A model generated the notes under the pieces. That model saw only the letters and a list, made by a program, of their open reading frames with translations, had not been told where the DNA came from and did not search any database. Shown piece after piece: positions 9,248-17,936 of a DNA stretch of 64,000 bases; the stretch's first letter is position 1, and every line of letters starts with the position of its first letter. Both the position numbers and the translations under genes were made by a program. Source of the DNA: Bradyrhizobium sp. LMTR 3 (lineage in GTDB: Bacteria > Pseudomonadota > Alphaproteobacteria > Rhizobiales > Xanthobacteraceae); the NCBI RefSeq assembly GCF_001693485.1, contig NZ_MAXC01000012.1, positions 310,001 through 374,000 on the forward strand, written 5' to 3'.

Positions 9248-10513
9248 TTAGTCGGCCACGCGCCGAACGATCACGGAGGCGTTGGTCCCCCCGAAACCGA
9301 AGGAATTCGACAGCGCGATGTTAATCTCGCGCTTGCGCGCGGTCTGCGGCACCAGATCGATCGCCGTTTGCACCGACGGATTTTCCAAATTGATGGTGGG
9401 TGGAGCAATGTTATCGCGAATCGCAAGGATACTGAAAATGGCCTCGATCGCACCGGCAGCGCCGAGCAGATGCCCGGTCGACGACTTGGTCGACGACATC
9501 GACACCTTGGAGGCGGCGTTGCCGAGCAGCCGCTCCACCGCGCCGAGTTCGATCTCGTCGCCGATCTGCGTCGAAGTTCCGTGGGCGTTGATGTAGTCGA
9601 TATCCGATACCGCGATGCCGGCGCGCTTGAGGGCGGCGCTCATGCTGCGGAAGCCGCCATCGCCATCCGGCGACGGCGAGGTGATGTGATAGGCGTCGCC
9701 CGACAGGCCATAGCCGATCACTTCGCAATAGATTCGCGCGCCGCGCTTTTTCGCGTGCTCATATTCCTCGAGCACCACGACGCCGGCGCCCTCGCCCATC
9801 ACGAATCCGTCGCGGTCCTTATCGTAGGGCCGTGAGGCCTTTTGCGGCGCGTCGTTGAAGCCGGTCGAGAGCGCGCGCGCCGCGCAGAATCCAGCCATCC
9901 CCAGCCGGCATATCGGCGATTCCGTGCCGCCCGCGACCATCACGTCGGCGTCGCCGAGCGCAATGAGACGGGCACCATCGCCGATCGCATGCGCGCCGGT
10001 CGAACAGGCCGTGACCACGGAATGATTGGGGCCCTTGAGGCCGTGCTCGATCGATACATAACCGGAAGCGAGATTGATCAGCCGCCCCGGAATGAAGAAC
10101 GGCGAAACCCTGCGCGGCCCGCGCTCCTTTAACAGCAGCGACGTCTCGGCGATGCCGGACAGGCCGCCGATCCCCGAACCGATCAGAGTGCCGCTGGAGC
10201 ATTTGTCTTCTTCGGTCGCCGGATGCCAGTTGGCGTCGTCGAGCGCCTGGCGTGCCGCAGCCATCGCAAAGATGATGAAGTCGTCGACCTTGCGCTGCTC
10301 CTTCGGCTCCATCCACTGGTCGGGATTGAAAGTACCATCAGAGCCGTCGCCACGCGGAATCACGCAGGCGATCTGGCTGGCGAGATCGGCGACTTCGAAC
10401 GTGTCGATCTTCTTGGCGCCACTCTGGCCGTTGAGGATGCGCGCCCACGTTGTGTCAACGCCGCAGCCGAGCGGCGTAACCATGCCCAGCCCCGTGACGA
10501 CAACCCGCCTCAT
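9248..10513 (-). CDS. fabF: 3-oxoacyl-ACP synthase II
   Basis: This 421-residue enzyme condenses malonyl-ACP with acyl-ACP in fatty-acid elongation. The catalytic triad is intact: Cys170 in VTACSTGAH, His311 in NAHGTST and His348 in SSTGHLLGAAG, with the supporting Lys343. Length is normal. It lies 96 bases downstream of acpP, the classical partner, and 126 bases upstream of mltG. The order fabD-fabG-acpP-fabF on one strand makes this the main type II fatty-acid synthesis cluster. Confidence 0.97.
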   Translation of the reverse strand: MRRVVVTGLGMVTPLGCGVDTTWARILNGQSGAKKIDTFEVADLASQIACVIPRGDGSDGTFNPDQWMEPKEQRKVDDFIIFAMAAARQALDDANWHPATEEDKCSSGTLIGSGIGGLSGIAETSLLLKERGPRRVSPFFIPGRLINLASGYVSIEHGLKGPNHSVVTACSTGAHAIGDGARLIALGDADVMVAGGTESPICRLGMAGFCAARALSTGFNDAPQKASRPYDKDRDGFVMGEGAGVVVLEEYEHAKKRGARIYCEVIGYGLSGDAYHITSPSPDGDGGFRSMSAALKRAGIAVSDIDYINAHGTSTQIGDEIELGAVERLLGNAASKVSMSSTKSSTGHLLGAAGAIEAIFSILAIRDNIAPPTINLENPSVQTAIDLVPQTARKREINIALSNSFGFGGTNASVIVRRVAD

Positions 10514-10609
10514 GTCAAAACTCCAGCCCGAAACCGATGGCCCAAAACAAGAAACCGGGGGACCGTTTGATGACGGCCCGTCCGGCTCTGTCTCTATCCG
10601 CCCGGGACG

Positions 10610-10849
10610 TCAGCTCTTAGCGTTCTTCTCGAGAAACTTCGTCGCGTCGCCGACGGTCAAAATCGTCTCGGCGGCGTCATCGGGGATTTCACAGCCGAAC
10701 TCTTCTTCAAATGCCATCACAAGCTCGACGGTGTCGAGGCTGTCGGCGCCGAGGTCGTCGATGAAACTTGCGTTGTCGACAACCTTGTCGGGTTCAACAC
10801 CGAGGTGCTCGACCACAATCTTCTTAACCCGCTCGCCAATCTCACTCAT
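10610..10849 (-). CDS. acpP: Acyl carrier protein
   Basis: This 79-residue acidic protein carries growing acyl chains on 4'-phosphopantetheine. The attachment Ser is residue 37 in the invariant [10 protein letters not shown] motif. The Glu/Asp-rich second helix ([17 protein letters not shown]) is standard. It sits between fabG and fabF, as in most Proteobacteria, but is separated from fabG by 303 bases, so it probably has its own promoter and a high expression level. Confidence 0.98.
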   Translation of the reverse strand: MSEIGERVKKIVVEHLGVEPDKVVDNASFIDDLGADSLDTVELVMAFEEEFGCEIPDDAAETILTVGDATKFLEKNAKS

Positions 10850-11152
10850 CTTTAACCTCGTGCTTGTTCCATTGGACCCGACCCCAAGACGCTACAGAGA
10901 CGCTACGAGCTATCGTGGTCGTTAAACTTCCTTCGCTATCGCGCATAGTCTTGATTCGGCCCGGTGGTAGCCGACAAAGCCCCGGCGAACGGCAGGCGTC
11001 GCCACGCCAATATACAGGGTTTCAAAATCCTGCAATGGCCTTGTTTGCCCATCCGTCGGGGGTTCGGTTACCATACTTCCCTAGCCTTGACTACAAGCCT
11101 CACCCGCCCCGGACAACGGCCTTTGGCCGCATAGATCGGGGCAATAACTCGC
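10850..11152. other. 303-base spacer between fabG and acpP
   Basis: There is no credible gene here. On the transcribed (minus) strand this is the 5' region of acpP and probably holds its promoter and leader. A direct repeat GACGCTAC appears at about 10888-10895 and 10900-10907. I could not fix a promoter with confidence. Confidence 0.5.
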
Positions 11153-11890
11153 TCAAATCATGGCCATTCCACCGTTGACGTGAATCGTCTGGCCGGTGAC
11201 GTAGGCCGCCTCGTTGGAGGCGAGATAGACGGCTGCCGCCGCGATGTCCTCCGGTGTCCCCAGCCGCGCCGCAGGAACCTTCGCCAGGATGGTCTCGCGC
11301 TGCTTGTCGTTGAGCGCATCGGTCATCGGCGTCTTGATGAATCCCGGCGCGATGCAATTGGCGGTCACGTTGCGCTTGGCGTACTCCGCACCGAGCGTCT
11401 TGATCAGGCCGATGATTCCGGCCTTCGACGCGGTGTAGTTGGCTTGGCCGGGGTTGCCGGTCACGCCGACGATCGAGGTGATTGCTATGATCCGGCCAAA
11501 GCGCTTGCGCATCATCAATTTGGTTGCGGCGCGGGCAAGACGGAAGGTCGCAGTCAGGTTGACGTTGATGACGTCGTCCCAATCCTCGTCACGCAACTGG
11601 ACAAACAGATTGTCGCGCGTGATGCCCGCATTGGCGATCAGGATATCGACCTGCCCCATCGCGGCTTCCGCCGCTGGCACCAGCGCCTCGACCTCCGCGC
11701 TGTCGGAAAGGTTGCACGGCAGCACGTGGACGCGTTCGCCAAGCTTGCCGGCAAACGAATCCAGCACCTCGCGACGCGTGCCGGAGATCGCCACCGTCGC
11801 GCCTTGACCATGCAACGCCTGCGCGATCGCACCGCCGATGCCGCCGGTTGCGCCGGTCACCAACGCCGTCCTGCCAGTCAAATCGAACAT
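11153..11890 (-). CDS. fabG: 3-oxoacyl-ACP reductase
   Basis: This 245-residue short-chain dehydrogenase reduces 3-oxoacyl-ACP with NADPH. The cofactor motif TGATGGIG lies at 12-19, NAG at 87-89, and the catalytic Ser139, Tyr152 and Lys156 are all present (NYTASK). The C-terminal VTGQTIHVNGGM segment is typical of FabG. The start is the ATG at 11890 with AGGAG 6 bases upstream; a TTG one codon earlier is less likely. It lies 22 bases after fabD and belongs to the same transcription unit. Confidence 0.96.
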   Translation of the reverse strand: MFDLTGRTALVTGATGGIGGAIAQALHGQGATVAISGTRREVLDSFAGKLGERVHVLPCNLSDSAEVEALVPAAEAAMGQVDILIANAGITRDNLFVQLRDEDWDDVINVNLTATFRLARAATKLMMRKRFGRIIAITSIVGVTGNPGQANYTASKAGIIGLIKTLGAEYAKRNVTANCIAPGFIKTPMTDALNDKQRETILAKVPAARLGTPEDIAAAAVYLASNEAAYVTGQTIHVNGGMAMI

Positions 11891-11912
11891 CAATGTCTCC
11901 TTCCGGGAGCTT

Positions 11913-12866
11913 TTAGGCCGACGCCGCCAATGCGTCCTTTGCGGCGGTAATATCGTTGGGTCCCCCGACCGCCACGCCGACCGCGCCGTCGGCGATCCGC
12001 TTGACCAGCCCGCTCAGCACCTTGCCGGCACCGATTTCGAAGAACCGCGTGACGCCATGCGCTGCCATATAGGCCACCGACTCGCGCCAGCGCACGGTGC
12101 CGGTGACCTGCTCGATCAGGCGGCGGCGAATCTCGTCGGGATCGGTGATCGGCGCGGCCAGTACGTTCGCCACCAGCGGCGCAGCCGGCGTCTTGATCGT
12201 TACACCTGCAAGCGCCTCTGCCATTGCATCGGCGGCAGGCTGCATCAGCTTGCAATGGAATGGCGCGGACACCGGCAGCAGCATTGCACGCTTGGCGCCT
12301 TTGGCTTTGGCGATTTCCACGGCGCGGTCGACAGCGGCCTTGTCGCCGGACACCACCACCTGCCCGCCGCCATTGTCGTTAGCCGCCTGACAGACCTGCC
12401 CTTGCGCGGCTTCGTTGGCGACGGCCATCGCCGCCTCATAGTCGAGCCCAAGAAGTGCCGCCATCGCGCCAGCGCCGACTGGCACGGCCTTTTGCATTGC
12501 AAGACCACGGGTGCGCAGCAGGCGCGCGGTATCGCTGATGCTGAGGCCGCCGGCCGCGGCCAGCGCGGAATATTCGCCAAGCGAATGGCCGGCGACAAAG
12601 GCCGCATCCCGTCCGACGGAAAAGCCCGCCTCGGTCTCCAGCACGCGCAGCGTGGCAATCGAAACCGCCATCAGGGCCGGCTGGGCATTTTCAGTGAGCT
12701 GGAGGGTTTCGGCCGGGCCGTCCCAGATGATCGCGGTCAGCTTTTCGCCGAGCGCCGAATCAACCTCATCGAACACCGCCCGCGCAGCCGGGAAGGCCTC
12801 CGCCAGGGCCTTGCCCATACCGACCGCCTGGGAACCCTGCCCCGGAAATGTAAATGCAGCCGTCAT
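11913..12866 (-). CDS. fabD: Malonyl-CoA:ACP transacylase
   Basis: This 317-residue enzyme loads malonyl groups onto ACP. The active-site Ser95 lies in GHSLGEYSAL, the oxyanion-side motif FPGQGSQ is at 7-13, and the catalytic His204 is in SAPFHCKLM. The ATG at 12866 has GGGAG upstream; the open frame extends 19 codons further without a ribosome binding site. It is the first gene of the fab cluster, followed closely by fabG. Confidence 0.97.
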   Translation of the reverse strand: MTAAFTFPGQGSQAVGMGKALAEAFPAARAVFDEVDSALGEKLTAIIWDGPAETLQLTENAQPALMAVSIATLRVLETEAGFSVGRDAAFVAGHSLGEYSALAAAGGLSISDTARLLRTRGLAMQKAVPVGAGAMAALLGLDYEAAMAVANEAAQGQVCQAANDNGGGQVVVSGDKAAVDRAVEIAKAKGAKRAMLLPVSAPFHCKLMQPAADAMAEALAGVTIKTPAAPLVANVLAAPITDPDEIRRRLIEQVTGTVRWRESVAYMAAHGVTRFFEIGAGKVLSGLVKRIADGAVGVAVGGPNDITAAKDALAASA

Positions 12867-12978
12867 CCGGTGCTCCCTCGTAAGATTGGGGCCGTAAGAC
12901 ACTGACGCGGGCCGGGATGTCAAGCCGCGGTGCGGTATCGCCGGGCCGTTGCCGGGGTCATCAAAGGGCCGGAGCGGG

Positions 12979-13605
12979 TCAGCGTTCTTGCAGCGCCAGT
13001 CGGATACCCAGAGCGCAGTAGAGACCGCCGATTGCCTTCCCCTGCCATTTCAGCACCGCAGGATTGCGGCGGAGGAACGTCCCGAGACCTCCGGCGCCTG
13101 CTGCAAAAACCGTCGTACTGACGAACCCCAATAAAACAAAGATGATCCCCAGAATCGTGAGCTGAAGCATGACCGAACCATTTTCGGGCCGTACGAACTG
13201 GGGGAGAAACGCGAGGAAGAAAAGCGCCGTCTTCGGGTCTAGCACCTCGGCCAAAATCGCTTGCCGAAATGCCCTTCCTGCTGAAATCGGCAGTGCGCGG
13301 GCCGCGAGATTTGCTGGCGTCCTTTCGAGGACGGCACGAATGCCCAGGTAAACGAGATAGGCCGCGCCGAGGTACTTGATGACGCTGAACAGCATGGCCG
13401 AAGCGGCAATGATCGCCGAGATACCGACGATCGCCATAAAGGTGTGAATCATGTCGCCGGCCGCGATTCCGGCGCCCGTGGCGATGCCGACCGGGGTGCC
13501 TGAAGTCGTTGCCCGCGCAACCGTGAGAAGCGTCGCGGGGCCCGGAATGAACACAAAGCCAAGCACAACCGCGACATACGTAATCAATGTGGTCGGATCG
13601 ATCAT
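12979..13605 (-). CDS. LysE/RhtB-family amino-acid exporter
   Basis: This 208-residue protein has six predicted membrane helices and the N-terminal signature FIPGPATLLTVARATTSG, which is characteristic of LysE/RhtB translocators. The segment EVLDPKTALFFLAFLPQFV in the middle is also family-typical. Such proteins export amino acids or related metabolites. The substrate cannot be predicted. It lies between fabD and the desaturase on the same strand but with gaps of 53 and 112 bases, so it may be its own unit. Confidence 0.92.
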   Translation of the reverse strand: MIDPTTLITYVAVVLGFVFIPGPATLLTVARATTSGTPVGIATGAGIAAGDMIHTFMAIVGISAIIAASAMLFSVIKYLGAAYLVYLGIRAVLERTPANLAARALPISAGRAFRQAILAEVLDPKTALFFLAFLPQFVRPENGSVMLQLTILGIIFVLLGFVSTTVFAAGAGGLGTFLRRNPAVLKWQGKAIGGLYCALGIRLALQER

Positions 13606-13658
13606 TCGTTGGCTCCGCTTGGTCGCCGACGGAAGCTACACCACCGTCGATCACCGCA

Positions 13659-14684
13659 CTAGAAGCCGCCCGCCGCCTGGTCGCCACCGACTTCGGCGCC
13701 GGCCCGCGCGCGGCGTGCGCTGCTTACCAGCTTGCCGGGCCGGTCCTCGTGGTCGGGCTTGGCGGTCGCAAGCCGCAGCACGGCGGCATAGCTCGGCTGC
13801 ACCTCCATCCGATCCGCGTATCGGCTTTCAGAAAGGATGCGGTGCAAGCGCGGTAGATTATAGCAGGGCACGTAGAACAACAGATGATGCTCGAGATGGT
13901 AGTTGACGTAATACGGTGCAATGAACAACCGCTCGAGAAAACCCGCGCGTGTGGTGCGGGTGTTGCGCAAGGGATCGCTCGAATCGGGAACGACGGCGTG
14001 TTCGGCGATGTTGCGAATGCGGGTGATGACCATCTGCCAGGTGAGCAGCGGCAATAGCCACAATAGCGGATAGGCCCACCATATGCCGGCGGCGGCGAGG
14101 CCGGCAAACAACACCGCGTTGGCAGCAAATTGCGGGCCGAGCTTTTCCCAGAAATGGGCGGCGCGCCGCGCAAGCGGCCATTCCTTTGGGCCAAGCGCAT
14201 TCAACAATTGCGCCTTGCGCTGCTGATAGCCGGTCTGCCCGGTGATATCGCGGAAGAATTTGCGGCGGTAGCTCATCTTGGTGATCGGGAACGGCGCCGA
14301 CAAAATCAGATCGGGATCGTCGTCCTGCTGGGTGCGCGCATGATGCTGCAGATGGTAGCGCCGATAGGCTCGGGTCTCGGCGAAGACCGGATAGGCGCAG
14401 AACCATTGGCTGAGCGTCAAGTTGATTTTCTCGTCGGCTGACAGACAACCATGGGCGCCGTCATGCATCAGGATCGCAAGCCCGAGCTGGCGTGAGCCGA
14501 TGATGCCGACCGCCAGCAGAAAGGTCAGCGGATTGGGCCACCACGCTACCAGCGCAATCGATCCCAATATCAGCGCCCACGCATGTGCGATCAGGGCTGC
14601 ACCCTTCCATGTCACGCGCTGGCGTACAGCGACCAGTTGATCTTCGGTCAGAAAGTCGCGGGCACGCATGCGCAACGCCGTCAT
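13659..14684 (-). CDS. Membrane fatty acid desaturase
   Basis: This 341-residue integral membrane di-iron enzyme has the three histidine boxes of the family: HDGAHG at 74-79, HLQHH at 111-115 and HLEHH at 263-267. Hydrophobic pairs of helices lie between them. It probably introduces a double bond into a membrane lipid acyl chain; a sphingolipid or carotenoid substrate is also possible for this fold. Its ATG overlaps the stop of the upstream TetR gene by 4 bases (ATGA), implying translational coupling and control by that regulator. Confidence 0.9.
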   Translation of the reverse strand: MTALRMRARDFLTEDQLVAVRQRVTWKGAALIAHAWALILGSIALVAWWPNPLTFLLAVGIIGSRQLGLAILMHDGAHGCLSADEKINLTLSQWFCAYPVFAETRAYRRYHLQHHARTQQDDDPDLILSAPFPITKMSYRRKFFRDITGQTGYQQRKAQLLNALGPKEWPLARRAAHFWEKLGPQFAANAVLFAGLAAAGIWWAYPLLWLLPLLTWQMVITRIRNIAEHAVVPDSSDPLRNTRTTRAGFLERLFIAPYYVNYHLEHHLLFYVPCYNLPRLHRILSESRYADRMEVQPSYAAVLRLATAKPDHEDRPGKLVSSARRARAGAEVGGDQAAGGF

Positions 14685-15406
14685 GGCGATTTCTCCCCGT
14701 CGGATGAATAGGAATCGGAAACTTCGCCGCCGCTGACGAGATGCAGTCGTGCGGTGTCGCCGGCCGGCCTCGTCGTCGCCTGGTCGCCGAGCACGCGTAG
14801 CATCTCGGCGGCCATTTCCTCGGACGAGCGGCCCATCGCAAATCCCTCGACCATCACGCCGATGGCGAGTGCCCAGAAGCGCCGCGAGGATGCATCGGGA
14901 TCGCGCAAGCTGCTCCAGCCGTGCCGCTCGATCTGCTCCGCATAGGCGCGCATGCCCTCGGCATGCAGCCGCTCGATGGTGCGCTCCACCAGCGGCGCGA
15001 GATCGGGCCTGCGCCGCGTCAGGGTGAGCGCCTCGGCGAAGAAGGCAACAGAATCGGTTGCGGTGACGGTCTCGACCAGCGCGCGGGTGTAGTCGCGCGG
15101 CGTCTGCGCCCGCAGCGCAGCCTGCTCGGTGGCGCGCGCGACGTAGAGCATGTCGCGGCAGGCGGCCTCGACGAACAGCGCCTCCTTGGTGCGGAAGTAA
15201 TAGGTGATCTGGCTCGGGAAAGCGTCGGCGGCCGCTGCGATATCCGAGATCGAGGTCCCGGCGAGGCCCCGCTCCTTGAACAGCCGGCTCGCGCTGTCGA
15301 GCAGCAGCGAGCGCATCCTGCGCCCAGCCGTACGCGTGGCGCGCACGGCGTGCTTGGGATCGCCGGAAATCGGCTCGGCCGCCGTCTCGGTCCGCCTCGG
15401 GCCCAT
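14681..15406 (-). CDS. TetR/AcrR-family regulator of the desaturase
   Basis: This 241-residue protein has an N-terminal TetR DNA-binding domain. The helix-turn-helix spans about residues 50-78 (SISDIAAAADAFPSQITYYF). The C-terminal ligand domain has no recognised specificity. It is the first gene of a two-gene unit with the desaturase. An excellent palindrome, TTTGTATGTCATACAAA, lies 18 bases upstream of its start, so it very likely represses its own operon, perhaps sensing fatty acids. The ATG at 15406 is preceded by GGAGGGAGCG, a strong ribosome binding site. Confidence 0.9.
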   Translation of the reverse strand: MGPRRTETAAEPISGDPKHAVRATRTAGRRMRSLLLDSASRLFKERGLAGTSISDIAAAADAFPSQITYYFRTKEALFVEAACRDMLYVARATEQAALRAQTPRDYTRALVETVTATDSVAFFAEALTLTRRRPDLAPLVERTIERLHAEGMRAYAEQIERHGWSSLRDPDASSRRFWALAIGVMVEGFAMGRSSEEMAAEMLRVLGDQATTRPAGDTARLHLVSGGEVSDSYSSDGEKSP

Positions 15407-15423
15407 CGCTCCCTCCTGCGTTA

Positions 15424-15440
15424 TTTGTATGTCATACAAA
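15424..15440. promoter_or_regulatory. Palindromic operator upstream of TetR-desaturase operon
   Basis: The 17-base sequence TTTGTATGTCATACAAA is a perfect palindrome around one central base and lies 18 bases before the regulator's start codon. Size and symmetry fit a TetR-family dimer site. Binding by the adjacent regulator is inferred from position. Confidence 0.75.
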
Positions 15441-15568
15441 CAAATACTGCAAGATAGGTATTCACATCCCTTGCGGAGCCTTGGGCTACTGTGCATGGGG
15501 TTGTTTTCCAAAAAAACGAGAATGGAACCGTCTTCACCCTCGCCGGGCTGTCTCGGCATCTCCGTCCC

Positions 15569-15596
15569 TTGCCATCCCGGCCAAAATCCTTATAAA
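15569..15596 (+). promoter_or_regulatory. Likely sigma-70 promoter of rpsF
   Basis: TTGCCA at 15569-15574 and TATAAA at 15591-15596 are separated by 16 bases. This predicts a transcript start near 15603 and a 5' leader of about 190 bases before rpsF. The 386-base gap 15407-15792 holds only this promoter, the leader and the TetR operator; I saw no other gene. A leader of this length could contain an S6:S18 regulatory RNA, but I could not identify the motif. Confidence 0.5.
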
Positions 15597-15792
15597 CCGC
15601 GCATCCGTGGATCCCGGCCGGGAGCTGAACGGACGGTCTCAGCAATCTCACCTTTGCAGGCGTTATTGATGTGGCAGGGCCAGTCGGCCCGTCGTCCCGT
15701 GCTTCCGCCTTCTGAGCTTATCCCCGAGTCCTTTCCGAAGGCCTCGAAGGGCTTGCCGCCGGGGACCGCGCCAACACTAGGAAAGGACACCC

Positions 15793-16266
15793 ATGCCTCT
15801 TTACGAGCATGTTTTTCTCGCGCGTCAGGATGCGAGCACCCAGCAGGTCGAAGAGCTGACCACCCAGATGACGGGCATCGTCGAAGGGCTCGGCGGCAAG
15901 GTCACCAAGACCGAGAACTGGGGCGTACGCTCCCTCACCTATCGCATGAACAAGAATCGCAAAGCACATTTCGTGCTGATGAACATCGATGCGCCGTCTG
16001 CCGCGGTCACCGAGATCGAGCGGCAGGAGCGGATCTCTGAAGACGTCATCCGCTACCTCACCGTCCGCGTCGAAGAACACGAGGAAGGTCCCTCGGCGAT
16101 GATGCGCAAGGCCGATCGTGACCGCGAGCGCGACGATCGCGGCGGCGGTTTCCGCGGCGACCGCGAGGGCGGCTTCCGTGGCGATCGTGAAGGCGGTGGC
16201 TTCCGCGGCGACCGTGGCCCGCGCCGTCCGCGTGAAGACGAAGCTGCAGCAGCGGTAGAGGAGTAA
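15793..16266 (+). CDS. rpsF: 30S ribosomal protein S6
   Basis: This 157-residue protein binds 16S rRNA together with S18 in the platform of the small subunit. Residues 1-95 are the standard S6 fold ([13 protein letters not shown] start, [14 protein letters not shown] strand). The rest is a highly charged extension with three [12 protein letters not shown] repeats at about 117-142, followed by an acidic end. Long charged tails on S6 are known in rhizobia. AGGAAAGGA lies just upstream of the ATG. rpsR follows after 5 bases. Confidence 0.97.
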   Translation: MPLYEHVFLARQDASTQQVEELTTQMTGIVEGLGGKVTKTENWGVRSLTYRMNKNRKAHFVLMNIDAPSAAVTEIERQERISEDVIRYLTVRVEEHEEGPSAMMRKADRDRERDDRGGGFRGDREGGFRGDREGGGFRGDRGPRRPREDEAAAAVEE

Positions 16267-16271
16267 GAATC

Positions 16272-16511
16272 ATGGCTGAAGCTGGTGCACGCCGTCCGTT
16301 TTTCCGTCGCCGCAAGACCTGTCCGTTCACGGGTCCGAATGCGCCGAAGATCGACTACAAGGATTCCAAGCTGTTGATGCGTTACGTCTCCGAGCGCGGC
16401 AAGATCGTGCCGAGCCGCATCACCGCCGTCTCCGCCAAGAAGCAGCGTGAGCTCGCCCGCGCCATCAAGCGCTCGCGTTTCCTCGGCCTGCTGCCCTACG
16501 TCATTCGCTAA
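16272..16511 (+). CDS. rpsR: 30S ribosomal protein S18
   Basis: This 79-residue protein is a normal-length S18, with the conserved RRRKTCPF start, the [22 protein letters not shown] core and RFLGLLPY near the end. It partners S6 in the 30S platform. It is co-transcribed with rpsF and ends at a strong terminator 8 bases downstream. In related bacteria the next genes are a DUF2232 membrane protein and rplI; here those lie 3.7 kb away, beyond a TRAP transporter. Confidence 0.98.
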   Translation: MAEAGARRPFFRRRKTCPFTGPNAPKIDYKDSKLLMRYVSERGKIVPSRITAVSAKKQRELARAIKRSRFLGLLPYVIR

Positions 16512-16518
16512 TATCTTC

Positions 16519-16552
16519 GACCGGCGGCGTCCGCGCCGCCGGTCGTTATTTT
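16519..16552 (+). terminator. Intrinsic terminator after rpsR
   Basis: An 11-bp perfect GC-rich stem (GACCGGCGGCG at 16519-16529 and its complement at 16534-16544) with loop TCCG is followed by GTTATTTT. This is the classic rho-independent form and would end the rpsF-rpsR transcript. Confidence 0.9.
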
Positions 16553-16566
16553 CACCGGTCGTTATT
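16539..16566. repeat. 12-bp direct repeat at the end of the rpsR terminator
   Basis: CCGGTCGTTATT occurs at 16539-16550, where it forms the descending arm and U-tract of the terminator, and again at 16555-16566. The second copy has no matching ascending arm, so it is a partial duplication of the terminator end at the edge of the TRAP region. Confidence 0.8.
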
Positions 16567-16780
16567 CTTCATAAGGCTCCGGTCGCCGATGGTTGGTCGA
16601 AACAACCTCTGGTCGCCCGTCGAACCCGCAAGTTTTTCTCCCATTCAATGCGCCCGATGCCGCCCGTTCGCATCGTGTACGGCTTTCCGGTACGTCTTTA
16701 GTTCTAGTACGTAACTGGTGCGCCCTCCCCCTGATAAATCCCCGCCCGCGGCTCCTTGCACATGAAGGAAGCACACCTCG

Positions 16781-16810
16781 TTGACAATCGCTGCGGCGGG
16801 CACGTACGCT
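16781..16810 (+). promoter_or_regulatory. Possible promoter of the TAXI/TRAP operon
   Basis: A consensus -35 box TTGACA lies at 16781-16786, and TACGCT at 16805-16810 is a weaker -10 after 18 bases. It sits about 125 bases before the TAXI receptor gene. The 425-base spacer 16512-16936 otherwise contains the rpsR terminator, its partial duplicate and a GTACGT direct repeat at 16690-16695 and 16707-16712; no gene is apparent. Confidence 0.45.
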
Positions 16811-16936
16811 GCCCGACAGCAGGACGGATGCCAAATTCCCGCATGCTACGGGTGTCGAAGTTGCCGCCAATCACGTGCGGACACGAGCCCCAATAAGCGG
16901 CGCCAACGAGCGCAACCGCCAAAGGGAGTGCAAACG

Positions 16937-17926
16937 ATGTCCGTCCACATCCGTGGTCTGTGGCCAGTCGTACGCTTGGCCGCTATTTTCACACTGACCG
17001 TGGCTGCAGCAGGCGCTGCACAAGCTCAACAGAAAACCGATGTCATCTTCAGCGCCGGTCCGACCGGCGGCAGTTGGACACCAATGGCGGCTGCAGCGTC
17101 GCAAGTCGTGAACAAGCGATATCCCGAGCTGAACGTGCAGGTCGAGCCGGGTGCAGCCCTCGTCAACATGGAGAAAATTCGCAACGACAAGGCCGATATC
17201 GGCTGGTCCATGACGACCGTCATGGCCGATGCGCAAAAGGGCGAAGGTCAGTTTGCCGGCAAGGCGACTGACAAGGGCCTGTTCGTGGCCAATTTCTATC
17301 CCAACGTCTGGCAGTTGGTGGTGCCGGCGAACAGCGACATCAAGAGCGTCAAGGATCTGAAGGGCCACCCGGTGGCGCTGCCGGCACGCGGCAACACCAG
17401 CCTGGCGGCCGGCTGGGAGTACCTGCTCAAGGTGAACGGCATGACGCTGAACGACTTGGGCGCGAAGAGCTACGGCCCGGTGTCGTCCAATGCAGAGGCC
17501 GTCAAGAACCGGCAGGCGATGGCGGCCGGATGGTTCACCGTGGTGCCGGCATCCTTCGTGCTGGACCTTGGCTCGGCGATGCCGCTGCGGGTGCTTCCGG
17601 TTACCGACGAGGAGTTCGCTGCACTGCGCAAGCTCAATTCGGGCTTTGTGCGGTACACCATCAAGGCCGGCACCTACAAGGACCAGGGCGTGACCGACGC
17701 TGTTCAAACCTTCCAGTCGCCGACCGTGCTGATTGCATCGTCCAAGACGTCTCCCGAGGTGATCTACAAGATCACCAAGGCCATCGTCGAAGGGCGGGAC
17801 GAGTTCGGTAACGTCACCAGTGACATGAAGGGCGTGAAGGCGTCCGACATGGCTGAAAGCCTGGGCATGCCGTATCACCCCGGCGCAGAGAAATACTACC
17901 GCGAAGCGGGATTGCTCAAGCAGTAG
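16937..17926 (+). CDS. TAXI-family TRAP transporter solute receptor
   Basis: This 329-residue periplasmic binding protein has a signal peptide at about 1-31 (ending AQA-QQ). The mature start VIFSAGPTGGSWTPMAAA is the TAXI signature, followed by the class-II binding-protein fold (VQVEPGAALVNMEKIRNDKADIGW). It captures an organic acid or amino acid for import; the ligand is unknown. GGGAG lies 9 bases before the ATG. The fused permease gene begins 10 bases after the stop, so the pair is an operon and a complete transporter. Confidence 0.93.
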   Translation: MSVHIRGLWPVVRLAAIFTLTVAAAGAAQAQQKTDVIFSAGPTGGSWTPMAAAASQVVNKRYPELNVQVEPGAALVNMEKIRNDKADIGWSMTTVMADAQKGEGQFAGKATDKGLFVANFYPNVWQLVVPANSDIKSVKDLKGHPVALPARGNTSLAAGWEYLLKVNGMTLNDLGAKSYGPVSSNAEAVKNRQAMAAGWFTVVPASFVLDLGSAMPLRVLPVTDEEFAALRKLNSGFVRYTIKAGTYKDQGVTDAVQTFQSPTVLIASSKTSPEVIYKITKAIVEGRDEFGNVTSDMKGVKASDMAESLGMPYHPGAEKYYREAGLLKQ

Positions 17927-17936
17927 AGGGCGTGCC

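Noticed and set aside
15597..15792. Possible S6:S18 autoregulatory RNA in the rpsF leader
   Set aside because: The leader has suitable length, but I could not find the conserved bulged CCG arrangement with confidence.
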